From Alphaproteobacteria bacterium (lineage in GTDB: Bacteria > Pseudomonadota > Alphaproteobacteria > UBA828), in NCBI GenBank assembly GCA_018668475.1, contig JABJCZ010000115.1:1-5690 (forward strand): a stretch of 5,690 bases of DNA, written 5' to 3'. The stretch's first letter is position 1. Every line of letters starts with the position of its first letter. The notes under the pieces are model-generated. The model saw only the letters and a list, made by a program, of their open reading frames with translations, had not been told where the DNA came from and did no database searches. A program made the position numbers and the translations under genes. Positions 1 through 5,690 of this stretch are shown here, piece after piece.

Positions 1-98
1 AAACGATCCTGCGGCAGGTCCGCGACCAATTCGTCGGCGCCGGCGTCAATTTGCCAGGCAAGTGTTGCGGCCAGCATGTTGGCGCTGTGTTTCTCCAT
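1..98 (-). CDS. Uracil-DNA glycosylase, family 4 (probable), N-terminal fragment
   Basis: Only the first 32 codons are inside the window; the gene runs off the left edge. The visible protein starts MEKHSANMLAATLAWQIDAG and continues with GADELV and a PQDR segment. This pattern (a helix ending in W-x-x-x-AGAD followed by an acidic stretch and P-x-DR) resembles, from memory, the N-terminus of alphaproteobacterial family 4 (Fe-S type) uracil-DNA glycosylases, which excise uracil from DNA. None of the Fe-S cysteines or catalytic motifs of that family lie in the visible part, so the call rests on the N-terminus and on its position divergent to ETF-QO. The ATG at 98-96 is chosen because an in-frame TAG lies four codons upstream (110-108). 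The next ATG, at 77, would remove seven residues. No clear Shine-Dalgarno precedes either start. A short unrelated protein is possible. Confidence 0.55.
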   Translation of the reverse strand, partial: MEKHSANMLAATLAWQIDAGADELVADLPQDR

Positions 99-160
99 GA
101 AGGGACACTACCAGAGGCCGGGAGGGCAGGGTATCCTCCGTGTTTTCCGTGGTCCGCCTT

Positions 161-174
161 GGTCAAGTTTGACC
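161..174. promoter_or_regulatory. Perfect palindrome GGTCAAGTTTGACC, candidate operator
   Basis: Two 6-base half-sites, GGTCAA and TTGACC, are exact reverse complements separated by GT. The right half-site is also the best -35-like hexamer for the ETF-QO promoter, and the left half-site reads TTGACC on the minus strand. A dimeric regulator bound here would cover the rightward -35 box and could act on both divergent genes. I do not recognise the regulator. The sequence does not match the Pseudomonas PsrA motif (CAAAC...GTTTG) or the E. coli FadR operator well. The symmetry is seen directly; the operator role is inference. Confidence 0.4.
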
Positions 175-197
175 GATGTCGCGTCAACGCTCATAAC
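169..197 (+). promoter_or_regulatory. Candidate sigma70-type promoter for ETF-QO operon
   Basis: TTGACC at 169-174 matches the -35 consensus at five of six positions. A 17-base spacer follows, then CATAAC at 192-197, matching four of six positions of the -10 consensus. Transcription would begin near 203-206, leaving a leader of about 40 bases before the ATG at 245. This would place the alternative TTG codon at 221 only about 15-18 bases into the message. The promoter lies in the divergent intergenic region and is the only good match I found on the plus strand there. I found no comparable minus-strand promoter for the left-hand gene. Confidence 0.45.
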
Positions 198-207
198 GAT
201 GCGCATC
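198..207. promoter_or_regulatory. Perfect 10-base palindrome GATGCGCATC at predicted start of transcription
   Basis: The sequence is its own reverse complement with no spacer. It begins directly after the candidate -10 box and covers the expected transcription start. A 10-base perfect palindrome can occur by chance, and the flanking bases do not extend the symmetry, so a binding-site role is only a suggestion based on position. Confidence 0.2.
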
Positions 208-234
208 ACATGGTTGGCGGTTGCTCAAGCGTTC

Positions 235-239
235 AGGAG
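235..239 (+). promoter_or_regulatory. Ribosome binding site AGGAG for ETF-QO
   Basis: AGGAG ends five bases before the ATG at 245. It decides the start: the longer in-frame option, a TTG at 221, would put this site inside the coding sequence and has no comparable purine-rich site of its own. It is the only clear Shine-Dalgarno in the window. Confidence 0.75.
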
Positions 240-244
240 TCCCG

Positions 245-1900
245 ATGAGCAGAGAATCGATGGAATACGATGTCGTGATCGTGGGCGGCGGGCCGGCTGG
301 GCTTGCGGCGGCTATCCGATTGCGCCAGTTAAGCGTCGAACAGGGGCGCGAGATCAGCGTCACGGTGATCGAGAAAGGCTCCGAAGTTGGCGCTCACATT
401 CTCTCCGGTGCCGTTTTCGAGCCGACAGCGCTGAACGAACTGATCCCGGACTGGAAAGAAAAGGGTGCCCCGCTCAATACACCGGCGGAGAAAGACGAGT
501 TCCATTTTTTGACCAGAAAAAGCTCGTGGCGGCTGCCGAACATGTTCCTGCCGCCACAGATGCACAATCACGGCAACTACATCATCAGCCTTGGTAACCT
601 CTGTCGCTGGCTTGCTGCTGAAGCCGAAGCGCTAGGTGTCGAAATTTATCCCGGATTTGCCGCCTCGGAAATCCTGTACGACGACAATGGTGCGGTGCGC
701 GGCATCGCCACGGGCGACATGGGCCGCGCCAGCGACGGGTCAGAAAAACCAGGGTTTGAACCGGGTATTGAGCTGCACGGTAAATACACGTTGTTCGCCG
801 AAGGCGTGCGGGGCTCGCTCTCAGGCGAGGTCATCGAGAAGTTTGACCTGCGCAGGGGTCGTGAGCCGCAAACCTACGGCATTGGCATCAAGGAGTTGTG
901 GGAGGTTGACCCGGCGAAACACCAGCCGGGCCTGGTGCAACATACCTTCGGCTGGCCGCTCGACAAACGCACTTACGGCGGCACATTTCTCTATCACCTG
1001 GAGGACAATCTGGTGTCCTTTGGGCTGGTTGTCGCACTGGATTATGAGAACCCATACCTATCGCCGTTTGAAGAAATGCAGCGCGTTAAACGGCATCCCG
1101 CCATTGCGCGTTATCTGGAGGGCGGGCGGCGAGTTGCCTACGGTGCGCGCGCCATCAATGAAGGCGGGATGCAGTCTGTACCGGACCTGATTTTTCCGGG
1201 CGGTGCACTGATCGGCTGCTCGGCGGGCTTCGTGAATGTGCCGAAGATCAAGGGCAGTCACAATGCGATGAAAACCGGCATGCTTGCGGCCGAGGCAGCG
1301 TGCGCGGCACTGGTTGCCGGCGACGCCGACGGCGCGGCCGCCCCTGAGCCGCTGTTGGCGGGCTATCCGCGCGCGTTGAAAAAATCATGGGTGTGGCGTG
1401 AACTCAAAGAGGTGCGCAACTGCCGCCCCGCATTTCGTTGGGGCCTGGCGCTGGGGACCATTATCAACGGTATTGAGCTATGGACGCGGGGCAAATTGCC
1501 CTGGACCCTCGGCCACCATGAAGATCACAAGGCACTCAGGCCCGCCGCCGACTGCCACAAGATCGATTACCCGAAGCCGGATGGTGCCCTCACCTTTGAT
1601 CGACTTTCATCGGTATTCATCTCGAATACGAACCACGAGGAAGACCAGCCCGGCCACCTGACATTGCGAGATGAGGCGGTGCCGATCAGCGTTAATCTTG
1701 CACGGTTTGATGCGCCGGAGCAGCGGTATTGCCCTGCCGGGGTCTACGAGATCATCGAAGAGGGCAGCGAAGGCCCGCGCCTGCAGATCAACGCGCAGAA
1801 CTGTGTTCATTGCAAAACATGCGATATCAAGGACCCGACGCAAAATATCAATTGGGTTGTTCCTGAGGGCGGCGGTGGCCCGAACTACCCGAATATGTGA
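245..1900 (+). CDS. Electron transfer flavoprotein-ubiquinone oxidoreductase (ETF-QO)
   Basis: This FAD and 4Fe-4S enzyme sits on the inner face of the cytoplasmic membrane and passes electrons from reduced ETF (loaded by acyl-CoA and other dehydrogenases) to ubiquinone. The 551-residue protein is full length for the family. The N-terminal FAD-binding dinucleotide fold shows [14 protein letters not shown] at about residues 10-23. [11 protein letters not shown] lies at about 182-192, followed by the family segment [13 protein letters not shown]. The conserved stretch [19 protein letters not shown] begins at 311, and [15 protein letters not shown] covers 331-345. The C-terminal ferredoxin-like part supplies the four cluster cysteines C496, C520, C523 and C526 ([13 protein letters not shown]), and the protein ends in a glycine-rich GPNYP tail. 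All expected motifs are intact. The start at 245 follows an AGGAG site; a TTG at 221 would add eight residues and is less likely. It is the first gene of the rightward block and lies divergent to the probable uracil-DNA glycosylase. Confidence 0.97.
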   Translation: MSRESMEYDVVIVGGGPAGLAAAIRLRQLSVEQGREISVTVIEKGSEVGAHILSGAVFEPTALNELIPDWKEKGAPLNTPAEKDEFHFLTRKSSWRLPNMFLPPQMHNHGNYIISLGNLCRWLAAEAEALGVEIYPGFAASEILYDDNGAVRGIATGDMGRASDGSEKPGFEPGIELHGKYTLFAEGVRGSLSGEVIEKFDLRRGREPQTYGIGIKELWEVDPAKHQPGLVQHTFGWPLDKRTYGGTFLYHLEDNLVSFGLVVALDYENPYLSPFEEMQRVKRHPAIARYLEGGRRVAYGARAINEGGMQSVPDLIFPGGALIGCSAGFVNVPKIKGSHNAMKTGMLAAEAACAALVAGDADGAAAPEPLLAGYPRALKKSWVWRELKEVRNCRPAFRWGLALGTIINGIELWTRGKLPWTLGHHEDHKALRPAADCHKIDYPKPDGALTFDRLSSVFISNTNHEEDQPGHLTLRDEAVPISVNLARFDAPEQRYCPAGVYEIIEEGSEGPRLQINAQNCVHCKTCDIKDPTQNINWVVPEGGGGPNYPNM

Positions 1901-1950
1901 ACGTTCGTAGATGGCGATGCGCGTCCGGATTGTCTAAACTCGGTCAAATA

Positions 1951-2067
1951 ATGATGTACACACATAAAAAGCACGGCACGCGGACCAGTCGGCGGGCGCC
2001 AGGGGTCATACTGACGCTTGCGCTGGCCTTGTCCGCCGGTGCGGGGATAATCGCGCCCGCTAATGCG
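1951..2067 (+). other. Signal peptide of the TPR protein
   Basis: The n-region is basic (KK, then R-x-x-RR). The hydrophobic core is VILTLALALSAGAGII, and a small-residue APANA/A motif predicts cleavage after residue 39, numbering from the ATG at 1951. The TSRRAPG segment has two arginines placed as in Tat signals, but the usual F-L-K after them is missing and a proline stands in, so Sec export is more likely. No L-x-x-C lipobox is present. Confidence 0.75.
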
Positions 2068-3744
2068 GCGACGACACCGCAGCCCTCGCCGCCGCGGCCC
2101 GACGCTATTTCGCCGTCAGAACCGGTGCTGGATGGGGCTGGTTTTGGAAGCTATCTGGCTGGCCGGCACGCTTCGCAACATCATGATCAGGGCGCTGCGG
2201 CGCAGTTTTTGTCCGAGGCCCTGGCGGCGGACCCGGAAAATACCCGGCTGCTGCACAGCACTGTTGTCTCTCTCGCCGCCGGTGGCGAGATGACCGAGGC
2301 GATGGCCCTGGCTGGCAAGCTGGTGACCCTTGACCCCGATTCCGAACTCGCCCGGCTGATCGTTTTTGTCGATGCAGTGGCGAACTCAGACCTTGAACGG
2401 GCAAAACGGCAGCTGGCAGATCTCTCGCGTGATGGCATCTATGGACTGCTGGCGCCGATGCTCGATGCCTGGGTCGAGTTTGGTCTGGGTGACATGGATG
2501 CCGCACTGGAAGCGATGCAGCCGCTCGCCAACCGCAAAGCCTATGAACCTTATTTCGCCTTTCATGCGGCGTTGATCGGTGATCTCGCGGGAAAACCGAT
2601 TGTCGCCGAGGAATATTATCTCAAGGCCGTACAGTCGGTGCCCGGTGGCACGCTCCGTGTGGTGGCGTCCTACGGTGCTTTCCTTGAGCGCCAAGGCCGG
2701 GCTGACGATGCGCGAGCACTCTATGTTGCCTACCTCAACAATAACCCGAGTGCGCTCTGGCTTGAGCCCGCCATGGTGCGGCTTGATAAGGGTCGTGAGG
2801 CACCGGTTGAAGTCGATAGTTTACAGACCGGTGTGGCCGAGGTTCTGTTTGGTATTGGTAAATTGTTGCCGCAGGATACCGGCGGCGAAACCAGTCTGAT
2901 CTACAGCCGGATGGCGCTTCATTTGCGCCCTGATTTTCCGGAAGCCCAAGTGCTGGTTGCCGAGGTCTATGAGACTCTCGACCGGCTCGAAGATGCCGTG
3001 GCCGCCTATAACCGTATATCGCCCGACTCGCGGTTCTATTGGACCGCTCGACTGCGGGCCGCGACCAATCTTGCATCGCTGGATCGGACGGAAGACGCGG
3101 TGTCGCTGTTGCGTGTGATGGTGGACGAAAAGACCGAGCGAACTGACGCTGCGACGACGCTGGGTGATGTCCTGCGCTATACCGAGCGATATGCAGAGGC
3201 GGTGGTCGCTTATGACGCAGCAGTGGCCCGTACGGGCGCGCTCGTACCTCGTCACTGGTTTCTGCTGTATTCGCGCGGCGTCTCGTTAGAGCGCACAAAG
3301 GAATGGGCTCGGGCGGAGGCAGATTTCCTCCAGGCGCTCGAATTGTCGCCGGATCAGCCGCTGGTACTCAACTACCTCGGGTATTCGTGGCTAGAGCAGG
3401 GCATGCATCTTGAACGCGCCCAGGCAATGATCGAGAAGGCCGTGAGCTTGCGGCCCAACGACGGCTACATCGTCGACAGTCTGGGCTGGGCCTTTTATCG
3501 GCTCGGTGACTATGACCGCGCCGTTCGTCAGCTTGAGCGCGCGGTAGAGCTGATGCCGAACGACCCCGTTATCAATGATCATCTTGGCGACGCCCTGTGG
3601 CAGGCTGGCCGGCGGCTTGAGGCGCGGTTCCAGTGGACCCGCTCGATCGAGTTGGGGGCGGAGGAAGAAGCTGCAGCAATAATCCGTCGCAAGTTGTCTC
3701 GCGGATTGCAGGCGGAAGCAGACGCTGACGACGACGCGTCGTGA
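1951..3744 (+). CDS. Exported tetratricopeptide repeat protein (LbcA-like C-terminal TPR array)
   Basis: This is a 597-residue protein probably located in the periplasm and built almost wholly of TPR-type helical hairpins, which usually serve as protein-binding scaffolds. After a signal peptide and a short Pro-rich linker, a degenerate repeat begins near residue 68 (YLAGRHA, then FLSEALAADPEN). Weaker helical repeats fill the middle, with a clearer one near 326-355. Four good TPRs follow at about 436-572, including NYLGYSWLEQG, VDSLGWAFYRLGDYDRAV and INDHLGDALWQAGR. From memory, the last three resemble the C-terminus of Pseudomonas LbcA, the TPR lipoprotein adaptor of the CtpA protease; the functional link is inference. 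The tail is acidic (EADADDDAS). The mature protein contains no cysteine, so it is not a lipoprotein. A GTG at 1897 overlapping the ETF-QO stop would give 615 residues but would put 57 residues before the cleavage site. ATG 1951, or ATG 1954 next to it, fits the signal peptide better. No clear Shine-Dalgarno is visible. Confidence 0.88.
   Translation: MMYTHKKHGTRTSRRAPGVILTLALALSAGAGIIAPANAATTPQPSPPRPDAISPSEPVLDGAGFGSYLAGRHASQHHDQGAAAQFLSEALAADPENTRLLHSTVVSLAAGGEMTEAMALAGKLVTLDPDSELARLIVFVDAVANSDLERAKRQLADLSRDGIYGLLAPMLDAWVEFGLGDMDAALEAMQPLANRKAYEPYFAFHAALIGDLAGKPIVAEEYYLKAVQSVPGGTLRVVASYGAFLERQGRADDARALYVAYLNNNPSALWLEPAMVRLDKGREAPVEVDSLQTGVAEVLFGIGKLLPQDTGGETSLIYSRMALHLRPDFPEAQVLVAEVYETLDRLEDAVAAYNRISPDSRFYWTARLRAATNLASLDRTEDAVSLLRVMVDEKTERTDAATTLGDVLRYTERYAEAVVAYDAAVARTGALVPRHWFLLYSRGVSLERTKEWARAEADFLQALELSPDQPLVLNYLGYSWLEQGMHLERAQAMIEKAVSLRPNDGYIVDSLGWAFYRLGDYDRAVRQLERAVELMPNDPVINDHLGDALWQAGRRLEARFQWTRSIELGAEEEAAAIIRRKLSRGLQAEADADDDAS
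3728..3742 (+). promoter_or_regulatory. RNA hairpin over the TPR stop / ispE start overlap
   Basis: ACGACG at 3728-3733 can pair with CGTCGT at 3737-3742 around an ACG loop, giving a 6-base-pair GC-rich stem. The right arm includes the first two bases of the ispE GTG codon (3741-3743). Just downstream, GCCGG (3750-3754) and CCGGC (3760-3764) can form a second, 5-base-pair stem. With no Shine-Dalgarno before ispE, such a structure would favour translation by ribosomes finishing the TPR gene. The complementarity is seen; the coupling is inferred. Confidence 0.35.
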
Positions 3745-4652
3745 GCCCGGCCGGTAACGCCGGCGTGCGAATTGCCGCGCCAGCAAAAATTAACCTCTAT
3801 CTCCATGTGACCGCCCGGCGGGATGACGGCTTTCACGTGCTCGACAGTCTGGTCGTATTTGCCGACGTCGGGGACGTGCTGACCATGGTTCCGTCGCCGA
3901 CACTTGAATTGAAAATCAGCGGGCCGCATAGCCGCGCGCTGGAAAACCTGGGCGACGACAACATTATTCTCCGGGCCGCCCGAGGTCTGGCGGACCTGGG
4001 CGGCATCGTCGCAGGCGCCGAAATCCGCCTTGAAAAAAACCTGCCTGTTGCGGCCGGTATCGGTGGTGGGTCCGCCGATGCCGCGGCCGCCTTGAAAGGC
4101 CTTGCGACACTTTGGGATGTCGCACCGGCACCACCTGCGCTCGCAGAACTCGCTCTCTCCCTCGGTGCCGATGTGCCGGTTTGTCTGGCCGGGTCAGCCG
4201 CCTACTTTGGCGGTGTGGGTGAGTTGATAACACCGGTGCCTGACATGCCAGAGTTTCATCTTTTGCTCGTCAATCCGGGAGTTGCCGTATCCACACCCGA
4301 AGTTTTTAAGGCGCGAAAAGGCGCATTTCATCCCGCCGCCCGGTTGTCGGCTATGCCGGTGACCGCTGCCGAAATGGGCGATGCGCTGCGGGCCCGCCAC
4401 AACGACCTCGAATCGGCGGCGATGACGCTTCAGCCGATTATTGGTGACGTAATTGATATGCTGGTCGCCTCACCCGGGTGTTTGTTCGCGCGGATGTCCG
4501 GCAGCGGGGCCACTTGCTTTGGTATTTTTGCCGATGAAGCGCTGATGCAAGACGCCGCCGCCGCCATCTCTCTTGCCCGGCCCACTTGGTGGGTTGCCGG
4601 AAGCGCGGAGCGACAACGCGCGGTATCGGTCGAACAGATACGACCCGCCTAG
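3741..4652 (+). CDS. ispE: 4-diphosphocytidyl-2-C-methyl-D-erythritol kinase (IspE)
   Basis: IspE is a cytoplasmic GHMP-family kinase that phosphorylates the 2-hydroxyl of CDP-methylerythritol with ATP, in the MEP pathway to isopentenyl diphosphate. The 303-residue protein is complete and slightly longer than the E. coli enzyme. It shows PAKINLYLHV at 14-23 with the substrate/catalytic Lys16. The glycine-rich ATP loop AAGIGGGSADAAAAL lies at about 104-118 (GIGGGSADAA at 106-115). LGADVPVCL carries the catalytic-base Asp144, and the third GHMP motif SGSGATCFG spans 253-261. The GTG start at 3741 overlaps the TPR stop codon by four bases (GTGA). A second in-frame GTG at 3765 would also keep every motif and cannot be excluded, because neither has a clear Shine-Dalgarno. 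Expression probably depends on the upstream operon and on translational coupling. Its stop lies 4 bases from the stop of the opposing DUF427 gene. Confidence 0.97.
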   Translation: MSPAGNAGVRIAAPAKINLYLHVTARRDDGFHVLDSLVVFADVGDVLTMVPSPTLELKISGPHSRALENLGDDNIILRAARGLADLGGIVAGAEIRLEKNLPVAAGIGGGSADAAAALKGLATLWDVAPAPPALAELALSLGADVPVCLAGSAAYFGGVGELITPVPDMPEFHLLLVNPGVAVSTPEVFKARKGAFHPAARLSAMPVTAAEMGDALRARHNDLESAAMTLQPIIGDVIDMLVASPGCLFARMSGSGATCFGIFADEALMQDAAAAISLARPTWWVAGSAERQRAVSVEQIRPA

Positions 4653-4656
4653 GGCG

Positions 4657-5067
4657 TTATCCTTGTCCGGTGCCCATTTCCAGCGCGTCGAGCCGATCCA
4701 CATAAAATGCCGCAAAGCCCTTGATGGCCGAAACTTCGGCGTATGGCGCCGGGTAGTACCAGACGGTGTTCTCGGACGTGCGCCCGTTCGCCGTGATGGT
4801 GAAATAGCTGGCCGTTCCCTTGAAGGGGCAATAGGTGGTGTGGTCAGACGGGCGCAGGAAATCCTGCTGAAAATCGTCCAGCGGTAAATAACAGACAAGT
4901 GAGTGGTTCTTTTCCTGCAGCAAGACTGCGCGATCCGTTTCGGCGATGACCTGCCCGGCGAAAATGGCGCGTACATGGCCTGCGTGCGCATCAATTGTGA
5001 CGCTGTAATCGGGATGATCTCGAAAGCCAGGGGCCGGTGCCGGCACAGTATTATCTATAGTGTCCAT
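4657..5067 (-). CDS. DUF427 domain protein
   Basis: This 136-residue protein is one complete DUF427 domain (Pfam PF04248), a family of small, probably cytoplasmic proteins with no established function that I know of. Family marks are the N-terminal PAPGFRDHPDY at about 11-21, the strand pattern VRAIFAGQVIAETDRAVLL at about 32-50, CYLPLDDF at 59-66, and the central signature HTTYCPFKGTASYF at 76-89. These are followed by the TVWYYPAPYAEVSAIKGF stretch at 101-118 and FYVDRLD near the end. There is no signal peptide or membrane segment. The ATG at 5067 lies inside the last codons of the upstream sugar dehydrogenase, which it overlaps by 13 bases in another frame. No Shine-Dalgarno is evident, which suggests translational coupling. 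Its stop faces the ispE stop across four bases. The family call is firm; the role is unknown. Confidence 0.92.
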   Translation of the reverse strand: MDTIDNTVPAPAPGFRDHPDYSVTIDAHAGHVRAIFAGQVIAETDRAVLLQEKNHSLVCYLPLDDFQQDFLRPSDHTTYCPFKGTASYFTITANGRTSENTVWYYPAPYAEVSAIKGFAAFYVDRLDALEMGTGQG

Positions 5068-5690
5068 CGTCTGATATTAGCTGGCAGCACCAAAGTGCGC
5101 CACATTCCCTTTATATCGGCGAGCAGCCCTTCAGGCGTGAGCAGCGCGGCCAAGCCTGCGGGTCCGAGGCCGCGGTATTCTGCATGGGCGACGGCGCCGA
5201 TAACACAATTAAACGGCGCGCCCGACGTCAGGTCGTCAGCCAAATCGACGCCGTAAACGTCTCGAGCCTCCTCTGGCACGGCCTGTGGGTCATGCACGAC
5301 GACCGTATGGCCATGCGCCTCTAGCCGCCGCACGATATCACCGACCTGAGAATTTCTAAGGTCTGGTACGTCCTCCTTGAACGTGAGGCCGAGCACCAGC
5401 ACCTTGCCGTTGTCCTTGATCCGGTCATTCACGGCATCGGCGACATATGTGCCCATGGCGTCGTTGATATTGCGCCCGGAGAGAATCACATGGGGCTCAT
5501 GGCCAAGTGCTCTGGCCCGGTGCGCCAGATAATACGGGTCCACGCCAATGCAATGGCCGCCGACCAGGCCGGGCCGAAAATCCAGGAAATTCCATTTGGT
5601 GCCGGCGGCGTCCAATACGTCGTGGGTCGATATGCCCAGCTTCTGACAGATTTGCGCGACCTCATTGATGAAGGCGATATTGATGTCGCG
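5055..5690 (-). CDS. UDP-sugar 6-dehydrogenase, TviB/WbpA type, C-terminal fragment
   Basis: The last 211 residues of a UDP-glucose/GDP-mannose dehydrogenase family protein are visible, about half of a usual length near 430. The N-terminal NAD-binding fold lies beyond the right edge. These enzymes oxidise the C6 alcohol of a nucleotide sugar to a carboxylate in two NAD-dependent steps, supplying uronic acids for capsule, O-antigen or exopolysaccharide. Within the fragment, INIAFINEVAQIC at 3-15 ends the central helix. AGTKWNF is at 29-35, and GGHCIGVDPYYL at 44-55 carries the catalytic Cys47. GLTFKEDVPDLRNS at 101-114 opens the C-terminal substrate-binding domain. TKWNF with GGHCIGVDPYYL points to the UDP-HexNAc dehydrogenase branch (TviB, WbpA, WbpO) more than to UDP-glucose dehydrogenase, but the substrate cannot be fixed from this half. 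Reading is open through 5690; a TTG at 5615 is internal and not a start. It ends in RRWTL and overlaps the DUF427 gene by 13 bases. Confidence 0.93.
   Translation of the reverse strand, partial: RDINIAFINEVAQICQKLGISTHDVLDAAGTKWNFLDFRPGLVGGHCIGVDPYYLAHRARALGHEPHVILSGRNINDAMGTYVADAVNDRIKDNGKVLVLGLTFKEDVPDLRNSQVGDIVRRLEAHGHTVVVHDPQAVPEEARDVYGVDLADDLTSGAPFNCVIGAVAHAEYRGLGPAGLAALLTPEGLLADIKGMWRTLVLPANIRRWTL

Noticed and set aside
99..160. Minus-strand promoter for the left-hand gene paired with TTGACC at 166-161
   Set aside because: At 16-18 bases downstream on the minus strand there is no hexamer close to TATAAT; the only weak match (GGATAC at 136-131) is 24 bases away.
76..597. Open frame of 173 codons on the plus strand overlapping the start of ETF-QO
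   Set aside because: It lies mostly in another frame of the clearly coding ETF-QO gene, its composition is that of an out-of-frame GC-rich read (many R, S, G), and no domain is recognisable.
636..1190. Open frame of 184 codons on the plus strand inside ETF-QO
   Set aside because: It is a shadow of the ETF-QO reading frame, lacks family motifs and has no ribosome binding site.
1899..1906. Palindrome GAACGTTC just after the ETF-QO stop
   Set aside because: Eight bases of symmetry are expected by chance in a window of this size; there is no promoter-like context and no U-tract for a terminator.
1987..2010. Twin-arginine (Tat) export signal in the TPR protein
   Set aside because: The two arginines are present, but the following residues are A-P-G instead of x-F-L-K, and TPR proteins need no cofactor loaded before export; an ordinary Sec signal explains it.
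2735..3298. Open frame of 187 codons on the minus strand opposite the TPR gene
   Set aside because: It is antisense to clear TPR coding sequence, the translation is rich in R, P and H as expected from reversed GC-rich codons, and nothing in it is recognisable.
4470..4994. Open frame of 174 codons on the minus strand spanning ispE and DUF427
   Set aside because: It crosses two well-supported genes in a different frame, and the DUF427 frame carries all the conserved residues.
5613..5615. TTG as start of the sugar dehydrogenase
   Set aside because: The same frame stays open to the window edge and the upstream codons (INIAFINEVAQIC...) are conserved family sequence, so this is an internal leucine and the gene is cut by the window.

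Overview
The window looks like chromosomal DNA of an alphaproteobacterium. It is GC-rich, the reading frames are tightly packed, and it carries a divergently flanked block ordered ETF-ubiquinone oxidoreductase, periplasmic TPR protein, ispE. I recall that order from alphaproteobacterial genomes but could not check it here. The protein sequences, with a ubiquinone-linked ETF-QO, MEP-pathway isoprenoid synthesis and a Sec-type signal peptide, fit a Gram-negative, respiring bacterium. I cannot name a genus.

Layout. Bases 1-98 (minus strand) hold the first 32 codons of a gene that reads like a family 4 uracil-DNA glycosylase. A 146-base divergent promoter region (99-244) follows, with a plausible sigma70-type promoter for the rightward genes and two perfect palindromes. 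The plus strand then carries three closely spaced genes: ETF-QO (245-1900), a 597-residue exported TPR protein (1951-3744) and ispE (3741-4652). The TPR and ispE genes overlap by 4 bases at GTGA. On the minus strand, reading into the block from the right, lie a small DUF427 protein (4657-5067) and the C-terminal half of a nucleotide sugar dehydrogenase of the TviB/WbpA type (5055-5690, cut by the window edge). These two overlap by 13 bases. The two gene blocks converge with only 4 bases between their stop codons.

How the genes relate. ETF-QO feeds electrons from flavoprotein dehydrogenases (fatty acid and amino acid oxidation) into the ubiquinone pool. IspE makes an intermediate of isoprenoid synthesis, which supplies among other things the quinone tail. 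The TPR protein is probably a periplasmic scaffold with no known link to either. The sugar dehydrogenase should make a UDP-linked uronic acid for a surface polysaccharide, and its overlap with DUF427 suggests the two are co-transcribed.

I see no mobile element, CRISPR array, RNA gene or toxin-antitoxin pair, and no convincing new system. There is no gene-free stretch longer than 300 bases. The points most worth a second look are the palindrome over the -35 box of the divergent region, the hairpin over the ispE start codon, the LbcA-like TPR protein that lacks a lipobox, and the overlapping sugar dehydrogenase/DUF427 pair.
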